Positions 1 to 8,962 of a stretch of DNA of 64,000 nucleotides are shown here, one piece after another (position 1 is the stretch's first letter; every line of letters starts with the position of its first letter). The translations under genes and the position numbers were made by a program. Origin of the DNA: Microbacterium suaedae (GTDB lineage: Bacteria > Actinomycetota > Actinomycetes > Actinomycetales > Microbacteriaceae); assembly GCF_003254645.1 (NCBI RefSeq), contig NZ_PNFD01000001.1, positions 1,302,001 through 1,366,000 on the forward strand, read 5' to 3'. The notes under the pieces are model-generated. The model did not search any database and was not told the origin of the DNA. It saw nothing but the letters and a program-made list of their open reading frames with translations.

Positions 1-198
1 ACCGTCGGCCAGCTCGGCGATCGCGTTCTCGAGAGCCGCCGTGTCCTCGGTCGGCGCGAAGTTGATGAGCGGCGAGACGACGGGGACGGCACCCTGGGCG
101 CGCAGCCGCGCCGCGACGTCGTCGCCCCAGGGCCCACCGCGCGGCACGAGCACGCGCCAGCCGCTCAGGGGTTTGGCTATCTTGGCATTGTTGGTCAT
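1..198 (-). CDS. hemD: Uroporphyrinogen-III synthase, N-terminal part (runs off the left edge)
   Basis: The first 66 codons are present; the rest lies beyond position 1. The enzyme closes and inverts ring D of hydroxymethylbilane to make uroporphyrinogen III in the cytoplasm. The translation carries a GWRVLVPRGGPWGD stretch followed by VVSPLINFAPT, which is how HemD N-termini look in actinobacteria. The ATG at 198 overlaps the hemC stop in an ATGA arrangement, so the two genes are translationally coupled, and the product of HemC is the substrate of HemD. The call rests on this N-terminal pattern and on position. Confidence 0.85.
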   Translation of the reverse strand, partial: MTNNAKIAKPLSGWRVLVPRGGPWGDDVAARLRAQGAVPVVSPLINFAPTEDTAALENAIAELADG

Positions 199-1232
199 GA
201 GGTGGGGGATGCCTCTCTCGTCACGATGTCGGCTGCCCCGTTCTCCAGCAGCCGACGCGCGAGGTCGCTTCCGATCTCACGGGCACGGACCACGAGGCCC
301 GAGCTGTCGGCAGCCGCACCGCTGCCATGCCCCCGAATATACCCATCGATCAGGTCCTGGACACCCCCGATGCGCTCGCTGTGATCGACCGTGACGTCAT
401 CGTGAACATCCGCGCCGTACACCGAGGCGCGTACGCGGACGCTGTCGCCCGCGACATCGGCGTGGACGCCGACGGGCGCATGACAGCCCGCCTCGATGCC
501 GCCGAGCGCGGCGCGCTCGAGCGACACGGTGAAGCGGGTGAGGGGGGAATCGAGCGCGGCGATCGACGAAAGCAGTTCAGGATCCGCATCGTCACGCGTC
601 TCGACGGCGAGGGCCGCCTGGCCCGCGGCCGTGGGCCACAGCGCGAGACCGCGGTGCTCCGCGCGCAGCTCGCCGAGCGTCGTCGTCTCCGCGCCGTCGG
701 CGTCGACGCGCACGAGGCCCGCGGCCGCGAGCACGACCGCGTCGAGCTCGCCATCCCGGACGCGCCCCATGCGCGAGTCGATGTTGCCGCGGATATCCCG
801 CGTCTCGACCTTCGGATTTACCCGGCGCACCTGCTCGATGCGGCGCGGCGACCCCGTCCCGACGACGGATCCGCGCGGCAGATCGTCGAGCGAAGCTCCG
901 TCGCGGGTGATGACGACATCGCGCGCATCCGCGCGCTCCGGAATCGCGGCGATGACGAACCCGGCGGGCTGCTCGACCGGAAGGTCCTTGAGCGAGTGCA
1001 CGAGAAGATCGCATTCGCCTGCCGCGAGGGCTTCGCGCAGCCGCGTCGCGAAGACGCCCGCCCCACCGAGCGAGGCGAGCGAGGCGCGGTTCGTGTCGCC
1101 CTCGGAGGTGATCTGCACAAGCTCGACGGGCCGGCCGGAGGCCCGCTCCAGGGCACGGGCGACGAGGCCCGACTGGGCCATCGCGAGCCGGCTGCGCCGC
1201 GTGCCGAGCCGAATGGGCGTGGGGGTGGTCAT
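195..1232 (-). CDS. hemC: Hydroxymethylbilane synthase (porphobilinogen deaminase)
   Basis: Polymerises four porphobilinogens into hydroxymethylbilane. The 345-residue length is normal for the family. Visible signatures are RLGTRRSRLAMAQ at the N-terminus, VHSLKDLP with the catalytic Asp83, the arginine-rich substrate loop (GTGSPRR, about 125-131) and the GCHAPVGV motif whose Cys250 anchors the dipyrromethane cofactor. The gene starts 8 nt after the hemQ stop and overlaps hemD by 4 nt, so hemQ-hemC-hemD look like one operon. No key residue is missing. Confidence 0.97.
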   Translation of the reverse strand: MTTPTPIRLGTRRSRLAMAQSGLVARALERASGRPVELVQITSEGDTNRASLASLGGAGVFATRLREALAAGECDLLVHSLKDLPVEQPAGFVIAAIPERADARDVVITRDGASLDDLPRGSVVGTGSPRRIEQVRRVNPKVETRDIRGNIDSRMGRVRDGELDAVVLAAAGLVRVDADGAETTTLGELRAEHRGLALWPTAAGQAALAVETRDDADPELLSSIAALDSPLTRFTVSLERAALGGIEAGCHAPVGVHADVAGDSVRVRASVYGADVHDDVTVDHSERIGGVQDLIDGYIRGHGSGAAADSSGLVVRAREIGSDLARRLLENGAADIVTREASPTS

Positions 1233-1240
1233 CGGGCGGC

Positions 1241-1918
1241 CTACCGGAGGACCTCGGGGATCTCCTCGACGGGGATCCTCCGTCCGGTGAAGAACGGCAC
1301 CTCCTCGCGCACGTGGCGGCGTGCCTCGGTGTACCGCAGCTCGCGCATCATGTCGACGAGCTCGGTGAGCTCATCGGACTCCATGGGGAGCATCCACTCG
1401 TAGTCGTTCAAGGCGAAGGAGGCCATGGTGTTCGCCACGACGCCCCGGAACGCGGCACCCTTGCGCCCGTGGTCGGCGAGCATCGTGCGCCGTTCGTCGT
1501 CGGACAGCAGGTACCACTCGTAGCTGCGCACGAACGGGTACACGACGAGCCACCCGCGCGCGTGCTCGCCCCGGAGGTAGCCGGGCACGTGCGCCTTGTT
1601 GAACTCGGCGTCGCGGTGCACGGCCATGCCGCTCCACGTCGGCAGCAGGTTCGCGAGCAGCGCCGTGCGGCGCAGGCGTCGCGTCGCCCGCTGCAGGTCC
1701 TCCGGCACGGAGCCGTGGATCCAGATCATCAGATCGGCGTCGGCCCGCATCGCGCTGACGTCGTAGAAACCGCGCACGGTCACGCCGTCGGCGGCAAGCT
1801 CCTCGACGAGATGCGAGAGCTCGCCCGCATCGTCGGTCGTGACGGGTCGGTGCGGATCGCGGCGCCAGACGGTCCAGAGGCTGAAGTCGTCGCCGGAGGG
1901 TGCTTCGAGATCGGACAT
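1241..1918 (-). CDS. hemQ: Coproheme decarboxylase (HemQ/ChdC, chlorite dismutase-like fold)
   Basis: Peroxide-dependent oxidative decarboxylation of iron-coproporphyrin III to heme b, the last step of the coproporphyrin-dependent pathway of Gram-positive bacteria. The 225-residue protein shows AFNKAH-type (distal His110), YPFVRSYEW (Tyr127, expected radical Tyr) and MLADHG (His150, proximal heme ligand). The His-Tyr-His spacing of 17 and 23 residues equals that reported for corynebacterial ChdC (H118, Y135, H158), so this is the actinobacterial type with a distal histidine. It heads the hemQ-hemC-hemD operon. Its presence means the nearby HemY acts on coproporphyrinogen rather than protoporphyrinogen. 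Confidence 0.95.
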   Translation of the reverse strand: MSDLEAPSGDDFSLWTVWRRDPHRPVTTDDAGELSHLVEELAADGVTVRGFYDVSAMRADADLMIWIHGSVPEDLQRATRRLRRTALLANLLPTWSGMAVHRDAEFNKAHVPGYLRGEHARGWLVVYPFVRSYEWYLLSDDERRTMLADHGRKGAAFRGVVANTMASFALNDYEWMLPMESDELTELVDMMRELRYTEARRHVREEVPFFTGRRIPVEEIPEVLR

Positions 1919-1981
1919 GACCCCATCATGCTCCTGGGACCTGTGAGCGCGTAATCGGCACCTGTTCAGCGGGCCAGCGAT

Positions 1982-2037
1982 GGGTCGCCAGGAAACGTCA
2001 GTGTGAGGCGTCGTGCACTGACATTTTCTGGCGACCC
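1982..2037. repeat. 56-bp palindromic element, copy 1
   Basis: Arms of 22 nt (1982-2003 and 2016-2037) flank a 12-nt loop. The outer ten bases GGGTCGCCAG are perfectly paired, and the two arm differences would be G-U pairs in RNA. The same layout (22+12+22) recurs at 25912-25967 and 36677-36732 with the same outer sequence. It lies in the gap between the hemQ start and the DUF3618 stop, so it could end transcription of the minus-strand operon above it, or be an interspersed repeat. Confidence 0.85.
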
Positions 2038-2044
2038 CTTCGTG

Positions 2045-2311
2045 TTAGCGCGAGATGATGCGCGCGAGGCCCCAGATCGCCGTTCCCACAGCGATGGCGC
2101 CGACGACGATTCCCGTGAGCGCCGCCGCCGGCTTCTCGTCCGCGACCGACCTCGCCTTGACGACGGCGCGATCGACCGCCTCGCTGATGCGCTTGGGGTA
2201 GTTCGCCTTGATCTCGATCGCGGCGAGGGCCGCCTTCAGCTCGGCGCGGGCGAGCTGGACCGGATCGTCGATGCCGCTCGGCACCACCGTGGGCGACGGC
2301 TCAGAACTCAT
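2045..2311 (-). CDS. DUF3618-type small membrane protein
   Basis: An 88-residue protein with an N-terminal helix resembling the DUF3618 family (PVQLARAELKAALAAIEIKANYPKRI), a charged middle and one C-terminal membrane helix (about residues 64-85). Function is unknown; such proteins are usually coded beside holin-like and YtxH-like genes, exactly as here. It overlaps the upstream holin-like gene by 11 nt and is the last gene of that three-gene operon. The family call is from memory of the pattern. Confidence 0.75.
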   Translation of the reverse strand: MSSEPSPTVVPSGIDDPVQLARAELKAALAAIEIKANYPKRISEAVDRAVVKARSVADEKPAAALTGIVVGAIAVGTAIWGLARIISR

Positions 2312-2726
2312 CCGCGAACTCCTTCACGATGGCCGCGTCGGCCTTGGCTGCGGCTCCCGGGCTCTCGAGCTTCATGATCGCCCGCACGTGCCGGACGTAC
2401 GCCCACAGCCCGCAGAGGGCGATCATCACGACGCCGATGCCGAGCACGATGAGCGCCGACACCCAGAGGGGCATCCACAAATCGAGCAGGATGACGAAGA
2501 ATGCGAGGAACGCAGGGATCGTCCAGAAGAGGAAGAACAGCGCGGCCATCGCGAAGATCGCCGTCCACCCGCCGTGCTTGACGAGCTGCCCGACGTACTT
2601 CTTGACCGACTCGAGCTCGGCGCGGATCAGATTCTTGACGAGATCCGGGACATCGCCGATCAGGGTGAGGAGGCCGTCGTCGGCGCGGTCGCGCAGCGGC
2701 GACGCCGACGTCTTGTCGCGGGCCAT
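2301..2726 (-). CDS. Phage-holin-superfamily (DUF1469-like) membrane protein
   Basis: A 141-residue protein with a soluble amphipathic N-terminus (LIGDVPDLVKNLIRAELESV) and two long hydrophobic segments (about residues 54-82 and 86-114). This fits the chromosomal holin-like family common in Actinobacteria, which is not part of prophages. It begins in an ATGA overlap with the YtxH gene and overlaps the DUF3618 gene. The trio is often linked to envelope stress, but no function can be shown from sequence. Confidence 0.75.
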   Translation of the reverse strand: MARDKTSASPLRDRADDGLLTLIGDVPDLVKNLIRAELESVKKYVGQLVKHGGWTAIFAMAALFFLFWTIPAFLAFFVILLDLWMPLWVSALIVLGIGVVMIALCGLWAYVRHVRAIMKLESPGAAAKADAAIVKEFADEF

Positions 2727-3043
2727 CAGTCGACGGCCTTCTTGACGTCCTCGGCGGCGTCCGCCGCCTCGCGAGTCGCGGCGTCGAGCTTCTCGCCCGC
2801 CGTGCCCTTCGTCTCGCTCGCGGCGTGCACGATCTTCACGATGCCGGTCCAGGCGACCCGGGGCACGGCCAGGGCGCTCGTCTGCGCGAACTCCTTGACC
2901 TTCCCGACCTGCTCCTGAACGGGGTCGAGCTCCCAGACCTTCTCGGCCTGCTTCTTGATCTGCTCGTAGCGCGCGCGGCCGGCACGCGTGCCGAGCACGT
3001 AGCCGACGCCGAGGCCGACGATCAGCCCGATCTTTCCTCGCAT
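2726..3043 (-). CDS. YtxH-domain protein
   Basis: A 105-residue protein beginning MRGKIGLIVGLGVGYVLG, one glycine-rich membrane helix followed by GTRAGRARYEQIK, the usual YtxH signature, then a long alanine/lysine/glutamate-rich helical tail. A longer reading frame exists to 3175, but the start at 3043 has a good ribosome binding site (GGAGGGG, about 6 nt upstream) and matches the family N-terminus. First gene of the YtxH-holin-DUF3618 operon. Confidence 0.8.
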   Translation of the reverse strand: MRGKIGLIVGLGVGYVLGTRAGRARYEQIKKQAEKVWELDPVQEQVGKVKEFAQTSALAVPRVAWTGIVKIVHAASETKGTAGEKLDAATREAADAAEDVKKAVD

Positions 3044-3122
3044 GGGGACCCCTCCGTGATGTCGATGAGCTGCAGCGCGTTCTACGTTAGGGGATACATT
3101 CCCAAACGGGAATCTTGTGCGC

Positions 3123-4613
3123 TCAGTCGTCGGATGCGAACAGCACCGCGCGGCGCACCCGATCGGCTTCCTCAACGGCGTCGGGAACGACCTGCGCGAG
3201 CCCCGTTCCCGCCAGCCAGGCTCCGACCGCCCCGAGCCGCGGAGCGCGGCGGATCGCGTCTCGGGCGACCCGCGTGGTCTCCGCCTGCCCGATCGTCGAG
3301 GCCGGCTGCGACTGCGCGAAGCGCTCGACGCGATGTCCGCGAAGCTGAGCGCGCGACAGCTCGACGCCGAGCATCGCCGAAGCTTCCTCGAGCGCGAGGA
3401 CCGCCGCCTCCTCGTCCTCGAGTCCGTCCGTCGCGGGATCCTCCGCGGCGCTCCCGAAGGACACGCGCAGGGCGTGCACGCCCGGCTCTGCCTGCTCGGC
3501 GACCCACTGCCACTTCGCGGTCGTGTGGGTCAGCGCCTTCGCGCGGTGCGATCCGGGAACCGTGAGCACGCCCGTTCCGCGCGGCTTCGCGTCGAGCGCC
3601 GCGCTCTCCACGACGAGCGTCACAACCGTCACGACCGGGCCGGGGGCCGGCGCTTCCGCGTCGAGCTCGGCGACATGCGGGGCGAGGAGTTCGCGTGCAG
3701 AGCTCTCTTCGGTCGCGAGGATGACGCCGTCGGCTTCGACGAGCTCTTCCGCCTCGTCTCCGGGAAGGGCGACGCGCCAGGATCCGTCGTCCTGGTTCTC
3801 GATGCGCGAGACGGGAGCCGAGGTGCGGACCTCGCCGCCAGATTCCTCGATCGCGGAGACGAGCGCGTCCACGAGGCGCCCCATGCCGCCGCGGATCCCG
3901 CGCACAGCCCCGCCCGGCGCGGTCTTGCGCTCCTGCGAGAGCGCGAGCACGGCGCCCGTGAGCGAGCCCGCGCGCGTGATCGCCGGATTGAGCCCGGGCA
4001 CCGCGAGGTCTGGATCGATGCGATCGGGCGACGACGAGTAGACGCCCGTCGTCACGGGGGCCACGAGACGATCGAGCACCCGCCGCCCCACGCGCGACGA
4101 GACGAGCTCACCGAGGGATCGCACGTGCCCGATCGTCAGGACGGGGCGGATGCGGTCGAGGTACGCCCGCCACGCGCCACGCCAGCCGATGATGCGGCGC
4201 ACGTCCTCCGCGAACGGATTCGCGGGGATCCCGAGGATGCCGCCAGACGGGATCGGCGCCGCGCCGACGCCCGGGATGCCGGCGATCCACGCGCCGCCCG
4301 CACCCGTTCCGGGATCCACGATGTCGCCGGAGAGTCCGAGCTCGTCGAGGATCTTCGCGACGTGCCCGCCGCGCGTCGCGAAGCTCTCGGCGCCGAGATC
4401 GAGCGGGAGACCCGCGACCTCGGCAGAGCGGATCGCGCCGCCCGCGCGAGCCGCGGCTTCGATGACCGTGACCTGGATGCCGAGCTTCGCGATCTCGAGA
4501 GCGGTGACGAGACCGCCGATTCCCGCGCCGACCACAACGATGCGGCGGCCGGCCGCCCGCTCGTGCAGCTCGGCGAGGTCGTAGGCGGCGTCGTCGGACT
4601 CGGACTCGCTCAC
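3123..4613 (-). CDS. hemY: Coproporphyrinogen III oxidase (HemY/CgoX type, FAD)
   Basis: FAD-dependent oxidation of coproporphyrinogen III to coproporphyrin III (protoporphyrinogen oxidase family). The 496-residue protein has an N-terminal dinucleotide fold ([19 protein letters not shown], about residues 23-41), the [22 protein letters not shown] segment and a C-terminal ATxxGAxLAGxG-like region. Because hemQ is present, the substrate is expected to be coproporphyrinogen. Its start overlaps the hemE stop (ATGA), giving hemE-hemY coupling, and HemE supplies its substrate. Confidence 0.93.
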   Translation of the reverse strand: MSESESDDAAYDLAELHERAAGRRIVVVGAGIGGLVTALEIAKLGIQVTVIEAAARAGGAIRSAEVAGLPLDLGAESFATRGGHVAKILDELGLSGDIVDPGTGAGGAWIAGIPGVGAAPIPSGGILGIPANPFAEDVRRIIGWRGAWRAYLDRIRPVLTIGHVRSLGELVSSRVGRRVLDRLVAPVTTGVYSSSPDRIDPDLAVPGLNPAITRAGSLTGAVLALSQERKTAPGGAVRGIRGGMGRLVDALVSAIEESGGEVRTSAPVSRIENQDDGSWRVALPGDEAEELVEADGVILATEESSARELLAPHVAELDAEAPAPGPVVTVVTLVVESAALDAKPRGTGVLTVPGSHRAKALTHTTAKWQWVAEQAEPGVHALRVSFGSAAEDPATDGLEDEEAAVLALEEASAMLGVELSRAQLRGHRVERFAQSQPASTIGQAETTRVARDAIRRAPRLGAVGAWLAGTGLAQVVPDAVEEADRVRRAVLFASDD

Positions 4614-5647
4614 AGCGAGTGGACCAGCTCGACGATGCGCGTGAGGACGGTCGGATCCGTCTCCGGGGGCACGCCGTGGCCGAGGTTCACGATGTGCGCG
4701 CGGGCCGCGCGGCCCGACTCGACGACGTCACGCACGTGCTGCTCGAGCACGGGCCACGGCGCCTGCAGCATGGCCGGGTCGATGTTCCCCTGCAGGGTCG
4801 TGTCGGGGCCGACGATCGACGCGGCCTCGTCGAGCGGCATACGCCAGTCGACGCCCACGGCATCCGCCACGCCGCCGAGGCGCATATCGGCGAGGAACGG
4901 CCCGGTTCCGACTCCGAAGTGGATCCGCGGCACCTCCGTCACGGCGCTGAGCACGGCCGTCGAGTGGGGCGCCACAAACTCTCGGTAGTCGGCGGGCGAA
5001 AGCGATCCGGCCCACGAGTCGAAAAGCTGCACGGCCGACGCCCCGGCGCCGATCTGCACGCCGAGGAACGCCGACGAGATCTCGGCGAGCCAGCCCGCGA
5101 GCCGGTGCCAGGCATCAGGGTCGGCGTGCATCATGGCGCGAGCGCGCATGTGCTCCTTCGACGGGCCGCCCTCGACGAGATACGCGGCGAGCGTGAACGG
5201 CGCCCCCGCGAAGCCGACGAGCGGGATGTCCTGCGGGTTCAGCTCGTTCGTCGTCAGCCGCACGGCCTCGCGGATCGGCTCGGCGCGCTCGGCGATCTCC
5301 GAGGCCGGGATGCTCGTCACGCGCGCGACGTCGTCGGCCGTCCGCACGGGATCCGCGAACACGGGCCCGCGGCCCGGCGCGATCTCGACCTCGACGCCCG
5401 CCAGCTTCAGCGGCACGACGATGTCGCTGAAGAACACCGCCGCGTCGACGCCGTGGCGGCGCACGGGCTGCAGGGTGATCTCCGCCGCCGTCTCGGGCTG
5501 CAGGCACGCGTCGAGCATCTTCGTGCCGACCCGCAGCTCGCGGTACTCGGGGAGCGACCGGCCGGCCTGTCGCATGAACCAGACCGGGGCGGTGGCGGGG
5601 CGCACGCCACGGAGCGCGGAGACAAGCGGAGCGTCGGTGAGAGCCAT
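4610..5647 (-). CDS. hemE: Uroporphyrinogen decarboxylase
   Basis: Decarboxylates the four acetates of uroporphyrinogen III to give coproporphyrinogen III. The 345-residue product carries [16 protein letters not shown] near the N-terminus (substrate-binding arginines), [26 protein letters not shown] and the C-terminal [12 protein letters not shown], all hallmark HemE segments. It is translationally coupled to hemY downstream. The 5-prime end faces the AI-2E-type transporter gene, which reads the same way and ends 51 nt upstream. Confidence 0.97.
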   Translation of the reverse strand: MALTDAPLVSALRGVRPATAPVWFMRQAGRSLPEYRELRVGTKMLDACLQPETAAEITLQPVRRHGVDAAVFFSDIVVPLKLAGVEVEIAPGRGPVFADPVRTADDVARVTSIPASEIAERAEPIREAVRLTTNELNPQDIPLVGFAGAPFTLAAYLVEGGPSKEHMRARAMMHADPDAWHRLAGWLAEISSAFLGVQIGAGASAVQLFDSWAGSLSPADYREFVAPHSTAVLSAVTEVPRIHFGVGTGPFLADMRLGGVADAVGVDWRMPLDEAASIVGPDTTLQGNIDPAMLQAPWPVLEQHVRDVVESGRAARAHIVNLGHGVPPETDPTVLTRIVELVHSL

Positions 5648-5698
5648 GCGCCCATCATCCCACCCCGACCCGAGAGGGCCGTGTCCGGGAACGAGTCG

Positions 5699-6802
5699 CT
5701 ATCGCTCGTCGGCGAGGGCCCGCTCCGGAAGGCGGTTCGGCTCGTCCGGAGCGTCGTCGTCTCCGGACAGCCACCGCAGCCACTGCGCCGACGGATCCGG
5801 CTCGAGAACGAGCGCCCGCACGAGCAGGGTGAGAGGCACCGCGAGGATCGCCCCGAGCGGGCCGATCACGAACGTCCAGAACACGACCGAGAAGAAGCTC
5901 AGCGTGAGGGTGAGGCCGACGGCGTCGCTGACGAACTTCGGCTGGATGAGCACCTGCAGGGTGACGTTTGCGACGATGTACACCGCGACGACGAGGAGGG
6001 CCGTGACCCAGTCGTTCGTCACCAGAGCGAGGACGGCGGGCGGCACGAGTCCGAGCACGAAGCCGATATTGGGCACGAAGTTCGTGACGAAGGACAGAAT
6101 CGCCCAGACGATCGGCGCGGGCACGTCGAGCAGGTACAGCGCGATGCCGTCGATGACCGCGACGATGAGGCCGAACGACGCGTTGACGACGAAGTAGCGG
6201 CGCACGCCCGCGCAGTAGGCGCGCATACTGTCGAGCACGGGACGGATCCGCGCCCCGAAGGCGAGCTCCGCGCGCGCATACCGCGCCGAGTCCACGCCCA
6301 TGAAAATGACGTACGCGAGAACGAAGAAGAACGCCATGACGACGCCCATCGCGCTGCTCGAGAACGACGTCACCGCGCCGATCAGGTTCGACGCGCTGAA
6401 GAGCGACGTCACCTGATCGCTGAACGCCGCACTGACGCCGAGGTCTTCGAGCAGGGTGTAGACATCCTGCGTCATGCGCGTGAGATCGGGCACGAGGTCC
6501 GACACGAGCCGGATGAACTCCATGATCGCGAAGGTGAGCAGCAGGGCGAGCACGGCGAGGACGATGTAGGCGAGCAGGACCACCCCCGTCGTGCCGACCC
6601 AGCGCGGCGCACCGGCGCGCACGATGGCCGGGCCGATCGGATAGCAGATGATGACGATCACGGCGGCGAGCGCGAGAGGCCCGAAGATGTCGCGGGCGAG
6701 CCACAGCCCGAGCAGCACGACGAAGGCTGCGGCGAGGGTCACCAGGACCCGCATCGCGGGAGGAACGGCGGCGAATCGGCGGGGTGCGCGATCGGAGCTC
6801 AT
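5699..6802 (-). CDS. AI-2E (PerM/TqsA) family membrane transporter
   Basis: A 367-residue polytopic membrane protein with roughly eight hydrophobic segments. The C-terminal part contains FVTNFVPNIGFVLGLVPP and LIQPKFVSDAVGLTLTL, the typical AI-2E family block. Members export small signalling molecules or ions; the substrate here is not known. It reads in the same direction as hemE, 51 nt ahead of it, so it may be the first gene of the hemE-hemY transcript, and it is divergent from hemA. Confidence 0.85.
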   Translation of the reverse strand: MSSDRAPRRFAAVPPAMRVLVTLAAAFVVLLGLWLARDIFGPLALAAVIVIICYPIGPAIVRAGAPRWVGTTGVVLLAYIVLAVLALLLTFAIMEFIRLVSDLVPDLTRMTQDVYTLLEDLGVSAAFSDQVTSLFSASNLIGAVTSFSSSAMGVVMAFFFVLAYVIFMGVDSARYARAELAFGARIRPVLDSMRAYCAGVRRYFVVNASFGLIVAVIDGIALYLLDVPAPIVWAILSFVTNFVPNIGFVLGLVPPAVLALVTNDWVTALLVVAVYIVANVTLQVLIQPKFVSDAVGLTLTLSFFSVVFWTFVIGPLGAILAVPLTLLVRALVLEPDPSAQWLRWLSGDDDAPDEPNRLPERALADER

Positions 6803-6917
6803 CGGGCCAATCTATGCCGGATCACGCCGGCCCGGCGAGAGGACGCCCCGGGCGGATCCGATGAGTAAGGGTGCCCTTCATTCTCTGGAATCATTCAGAA
6901 CAAGCTTCGACGGCCTG

Positions 6918-6931
6918 TAGAATGCTTGATC
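6918..6931 (+). promoter_or_regulatory. Possible hemA -10 element
   Basis: TAGAAT at 6918-6923 fits a sigma-70 -10 hexamer and lies only 8 nt before the hemA start region, so transcription would begin at about 6930-6932. That would make the message leaderless, starting on the GTG at 6932. The -35 is weak (TTCAGA at 6894). Plausible but unproven. Confidence 0.3.
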
Positions 6932-8227
6932 GTGCTGCTGTGTGTGTCCGCAAGTCATAAGACGGCGCCGTTCGAGCTCCTCGAACGGCTGAGCATGCAC
7001 GCCGAGCCGCTGTCCCCCCTCATCTCCGAAGTCGGCACCGAGATCGCGGGCGCCGTGGTCCTCTCCACGTGCAATCGCTTCGAGGCGTACCTCGACATCG
7101 ATCTCCCGGCCGACACCGGGCACGACGCCGCCCTTGCGGCAACCCGCGACGCCCTGGAACGCGCGACGAGCGTGGAGCGCGGCGAGCTGTCCGGCGCCTA
7201 CGAGGTCAAGAAGGGCATGCGTGTCGCCGAGCACCTCTTCTCCGTCGCCTCCGGACTCGAGTCGGTCGTCGTCGGCGAGGGTGAGATCGGCGGGCAGGTG
7301 CGGCGTGCGCTCGACGAGGCCCGCGCGCATGGGACGACCACGAGCGAGCTCGAGCGCCTCTTCCAGCGCGCCACCGAAACGCAGAAGAGCGTCAAGAACA
7401 CGACGGCGCTCGGCCGCGCCGGGCGCTCCCTCGTGCGCCTCGCCCTCGATCTCGCCGACAGCCGCATCGCCGACTGGCGCGACATCGACGTGCTCCTCGT
7501 CGGCACGGGCGCTTACGCCGCCGCGACCCTCGCCGCACTCCGCGACCACGGCGTCGCCTCCGTCACGGTTCACTCGCCGTCCGGCCGCCAGCAGTTCGCC
7601 GCGAAGCACGGTCTCGCGCAGGTCTCACACGACGACTTCGCCGCGGCAGCCGCGAACGCCGACATGATCATCACCTGCACCTCGCAGGAAGAGCCCGTGC
7701 TCCGTGCCGACACCCTCCGCGCCGGCGGCTTCGACGGCCGGGCCTTCGTCGTCGACCTCGGTCTCCCCCGCAACGTCGACCCGGACGTCGGTGACATCGA
7801 GGGCATCACGCTGCTCGACCTCGAGACCATCCGCCTCCACGCCCCGCTCGAGGAGCTGCAGGCATCCGACGCCGCGCGCGAGATCGTGCGCGACGCCGCC
7901 GCGAAGTTCGCACAGGCCGGTCGACAGCAGACGGCGCAGCCCGCCGTCGTCGCCCTCCGCACGCACGTCTTCGAGGTGCTCGAGCGCGAACTCGGCCGCG
8001 GCAAGAACCGCGAGAACGCCGAGCAGATCGAGCAGGCGCTTCGTCACTTCACCGGCATGCTGCTGCACGCCCCGACGGTGCGAGCGCAGGAGGCCGCCGT
8101 CGAGGGGCGCGCCGACGAGGTGTTCGACGCGATTCAGACCCTCTTCGGCATCGACGCCCGCCCGCAGTTCTCCTCGGCCGCCCCGCCGGCCGAGTGCCCC
8201 ATGAGCGACGAGCACCTGGCGAGCTGA
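6926..8227 (+). CDS. hemA: Glutamyl-tRNA reductase
   Basis: NADPH-dependent reduction of glutamyl-tRNA(Glu) to glutamate-1-semialdehyde, the committed step of C5-type tetrapyrrole synthesis. The product of 433 residues has CVSASHKTAPFELLERLS at the start, the catalytic cysteine in VVLSTCNRFEAYL (Cys49), VVVGEGEIGGQVR and a Rossmann segment VLLVGTGAYAAATLAAL. The start is TTG at 6926 or GTG at 6932; neither has a good ribosome binding site, and a -10-like box just upstream suggests leaderless translation from 6932. The gene converges on narI with only 6 nt between stops. Confidence 0.95.
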   Translation: MIVLLCVSASHKTAPFELLERLSMHAEPLSPLISEVGTEIAGAVVLSTCNRFEAYLDIDLPADTGHDAALAATRDALERATSVERGELSGAYEVKKGMRVAEHLFSVASGLESVVVGEGEIGGQVRRALDEARAHGTTTSELERLFQRATETQKSVKNTTALGRAGRSLVRLALDLADSRIADWRDIDVLLVGTGAYAAATLAALRDHGVASVTVHSPSGRQQFAAKHGLAQVSHDDFAAAAANADMIITCTSQEEPVLRADTLRAGGFDGRAFVVDLGLPRNVDPDVGDIEGITLLDLETIRLHAPLEELQASDAAREIVRDAAAKFAQAGRQQTAQPAVVALRTHVFEVLERELGRGKNRENAEQIEQALRHFTGMLLHAPTVRAQEAAVEGRADEVFDAIQTLFGIDARPQFSSAAPPAECPMSDEHLAS

Positions 8228-8233
8228 CGAGCC

Positions 8234-8962
8234 TCAGAAGTCGTTCGGCTCCCAGCCGCGACGCACCGGCTGCCGCACCGGATCCTTCGAGCGGTACACG
8301 ATATACGGGCGCGTCAGATAGCCGACAGGCACCGTGAAGACGTGCACGAGGCGCGTGAACGGCCAGATCGCGAACAGCAGGATCGCCGTCAGCACGTGGA
8401 TCTGGAACCCCAGCGGGGCCGCCGCCATGAGCGCGATGTCTGGCTGGAGCATCCAGAACTGCCGGAACCAGACCGAGATGCCCTCACGATAGTCATAGTG
8501 GCCGAGCGCGCTCTCGAAGATCGTCGAGTACGTTCCCGCGAGGATCACGACCGCGAGCATCAGGTACATGAGCTTGTCGAGCTTCGTCGTGGCGCCGAAC
8601 ACCCGGGCGTTCGTGCGGCGCCGGAAGATGAGGATCGCGAGCCCGCCGATCACGGCCGCCGCGGCGCCCGTGCCGATCGTGATCGCCATGAAGTGGTACA
8701 TGCCGTCGGTGATCCCGACCGCCTCGGTCCAGGACTTCGGGATTCCGAGTCCCACGACGTGTCCGACGAAGACGAACACGATGCCGTAGTGGAACAGCGG
8801 CGACCCGATCCGCAGCAGCTTCGATTCGTAGATCTGGCTCGACCGCGTCGTCCATCCGAACTTGTCGTATCGATACCGCCAGATGTGGCCGAGCACGAAC
8901 GCGGCGAGCGCGAGATACGGGATGATGAGCCACAGCAGCACGTCGAGCGGCGAGCCGTTCAT
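8234..8962 (-). CDS. narI: Respiratory nitrate reductase gamma subunit (cytochrome b)
   Basis: Membrane anchor of NarGHI, which takes electrons from menaquinol through two b hemes to NarH. The 242-residue protein has about five membrane helices, with histidines placed as in the family (GHIWRYRYDKFGWTTRSSQ, FHYGIVFVFVGHVVG, and further His residues in the last helices). Its start overlaps the narJ stop by 4 nt. Last gene of narK-G-H-J-I. Confidence 0.95.
   Translation of the reverse strand: MNGSPLDVLLWLIIPYLALAAFVLGHIWRYRYDKFGWTTRSSQIYESKLLRIGSPLFHYGIVFVFVGHVVGLGIPKSWTEAVGITDGMYHFMAITIGTGAAAAVIGGLAILIFRRRTNARVFGATTKLDKLMYLMLAVVILAGTYSTIFESALGHYDYREGISVWFRQFWMLQPDIALMAAAPLGFQIHVLTAILLFAIWPFTRLVHVFTVPVGYLTRPYIVYRSKDPVRQPVRRGWEPNDF

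Noticed and set aside
2301..2726. Prophage holin gene
   Set aside because: No other phage genes nearby, and the holin-like/YtxH/DUF3618 trio is an ordinary chromosomal arrangement in actinobacteria.
6866..6880. AAGGGTGCCCTT palindrome before hemA as a DtxR box
   Set aside because: It lacks the TTAGG...CCTAA outer halves and matches the consensus poorly; left unannotated.
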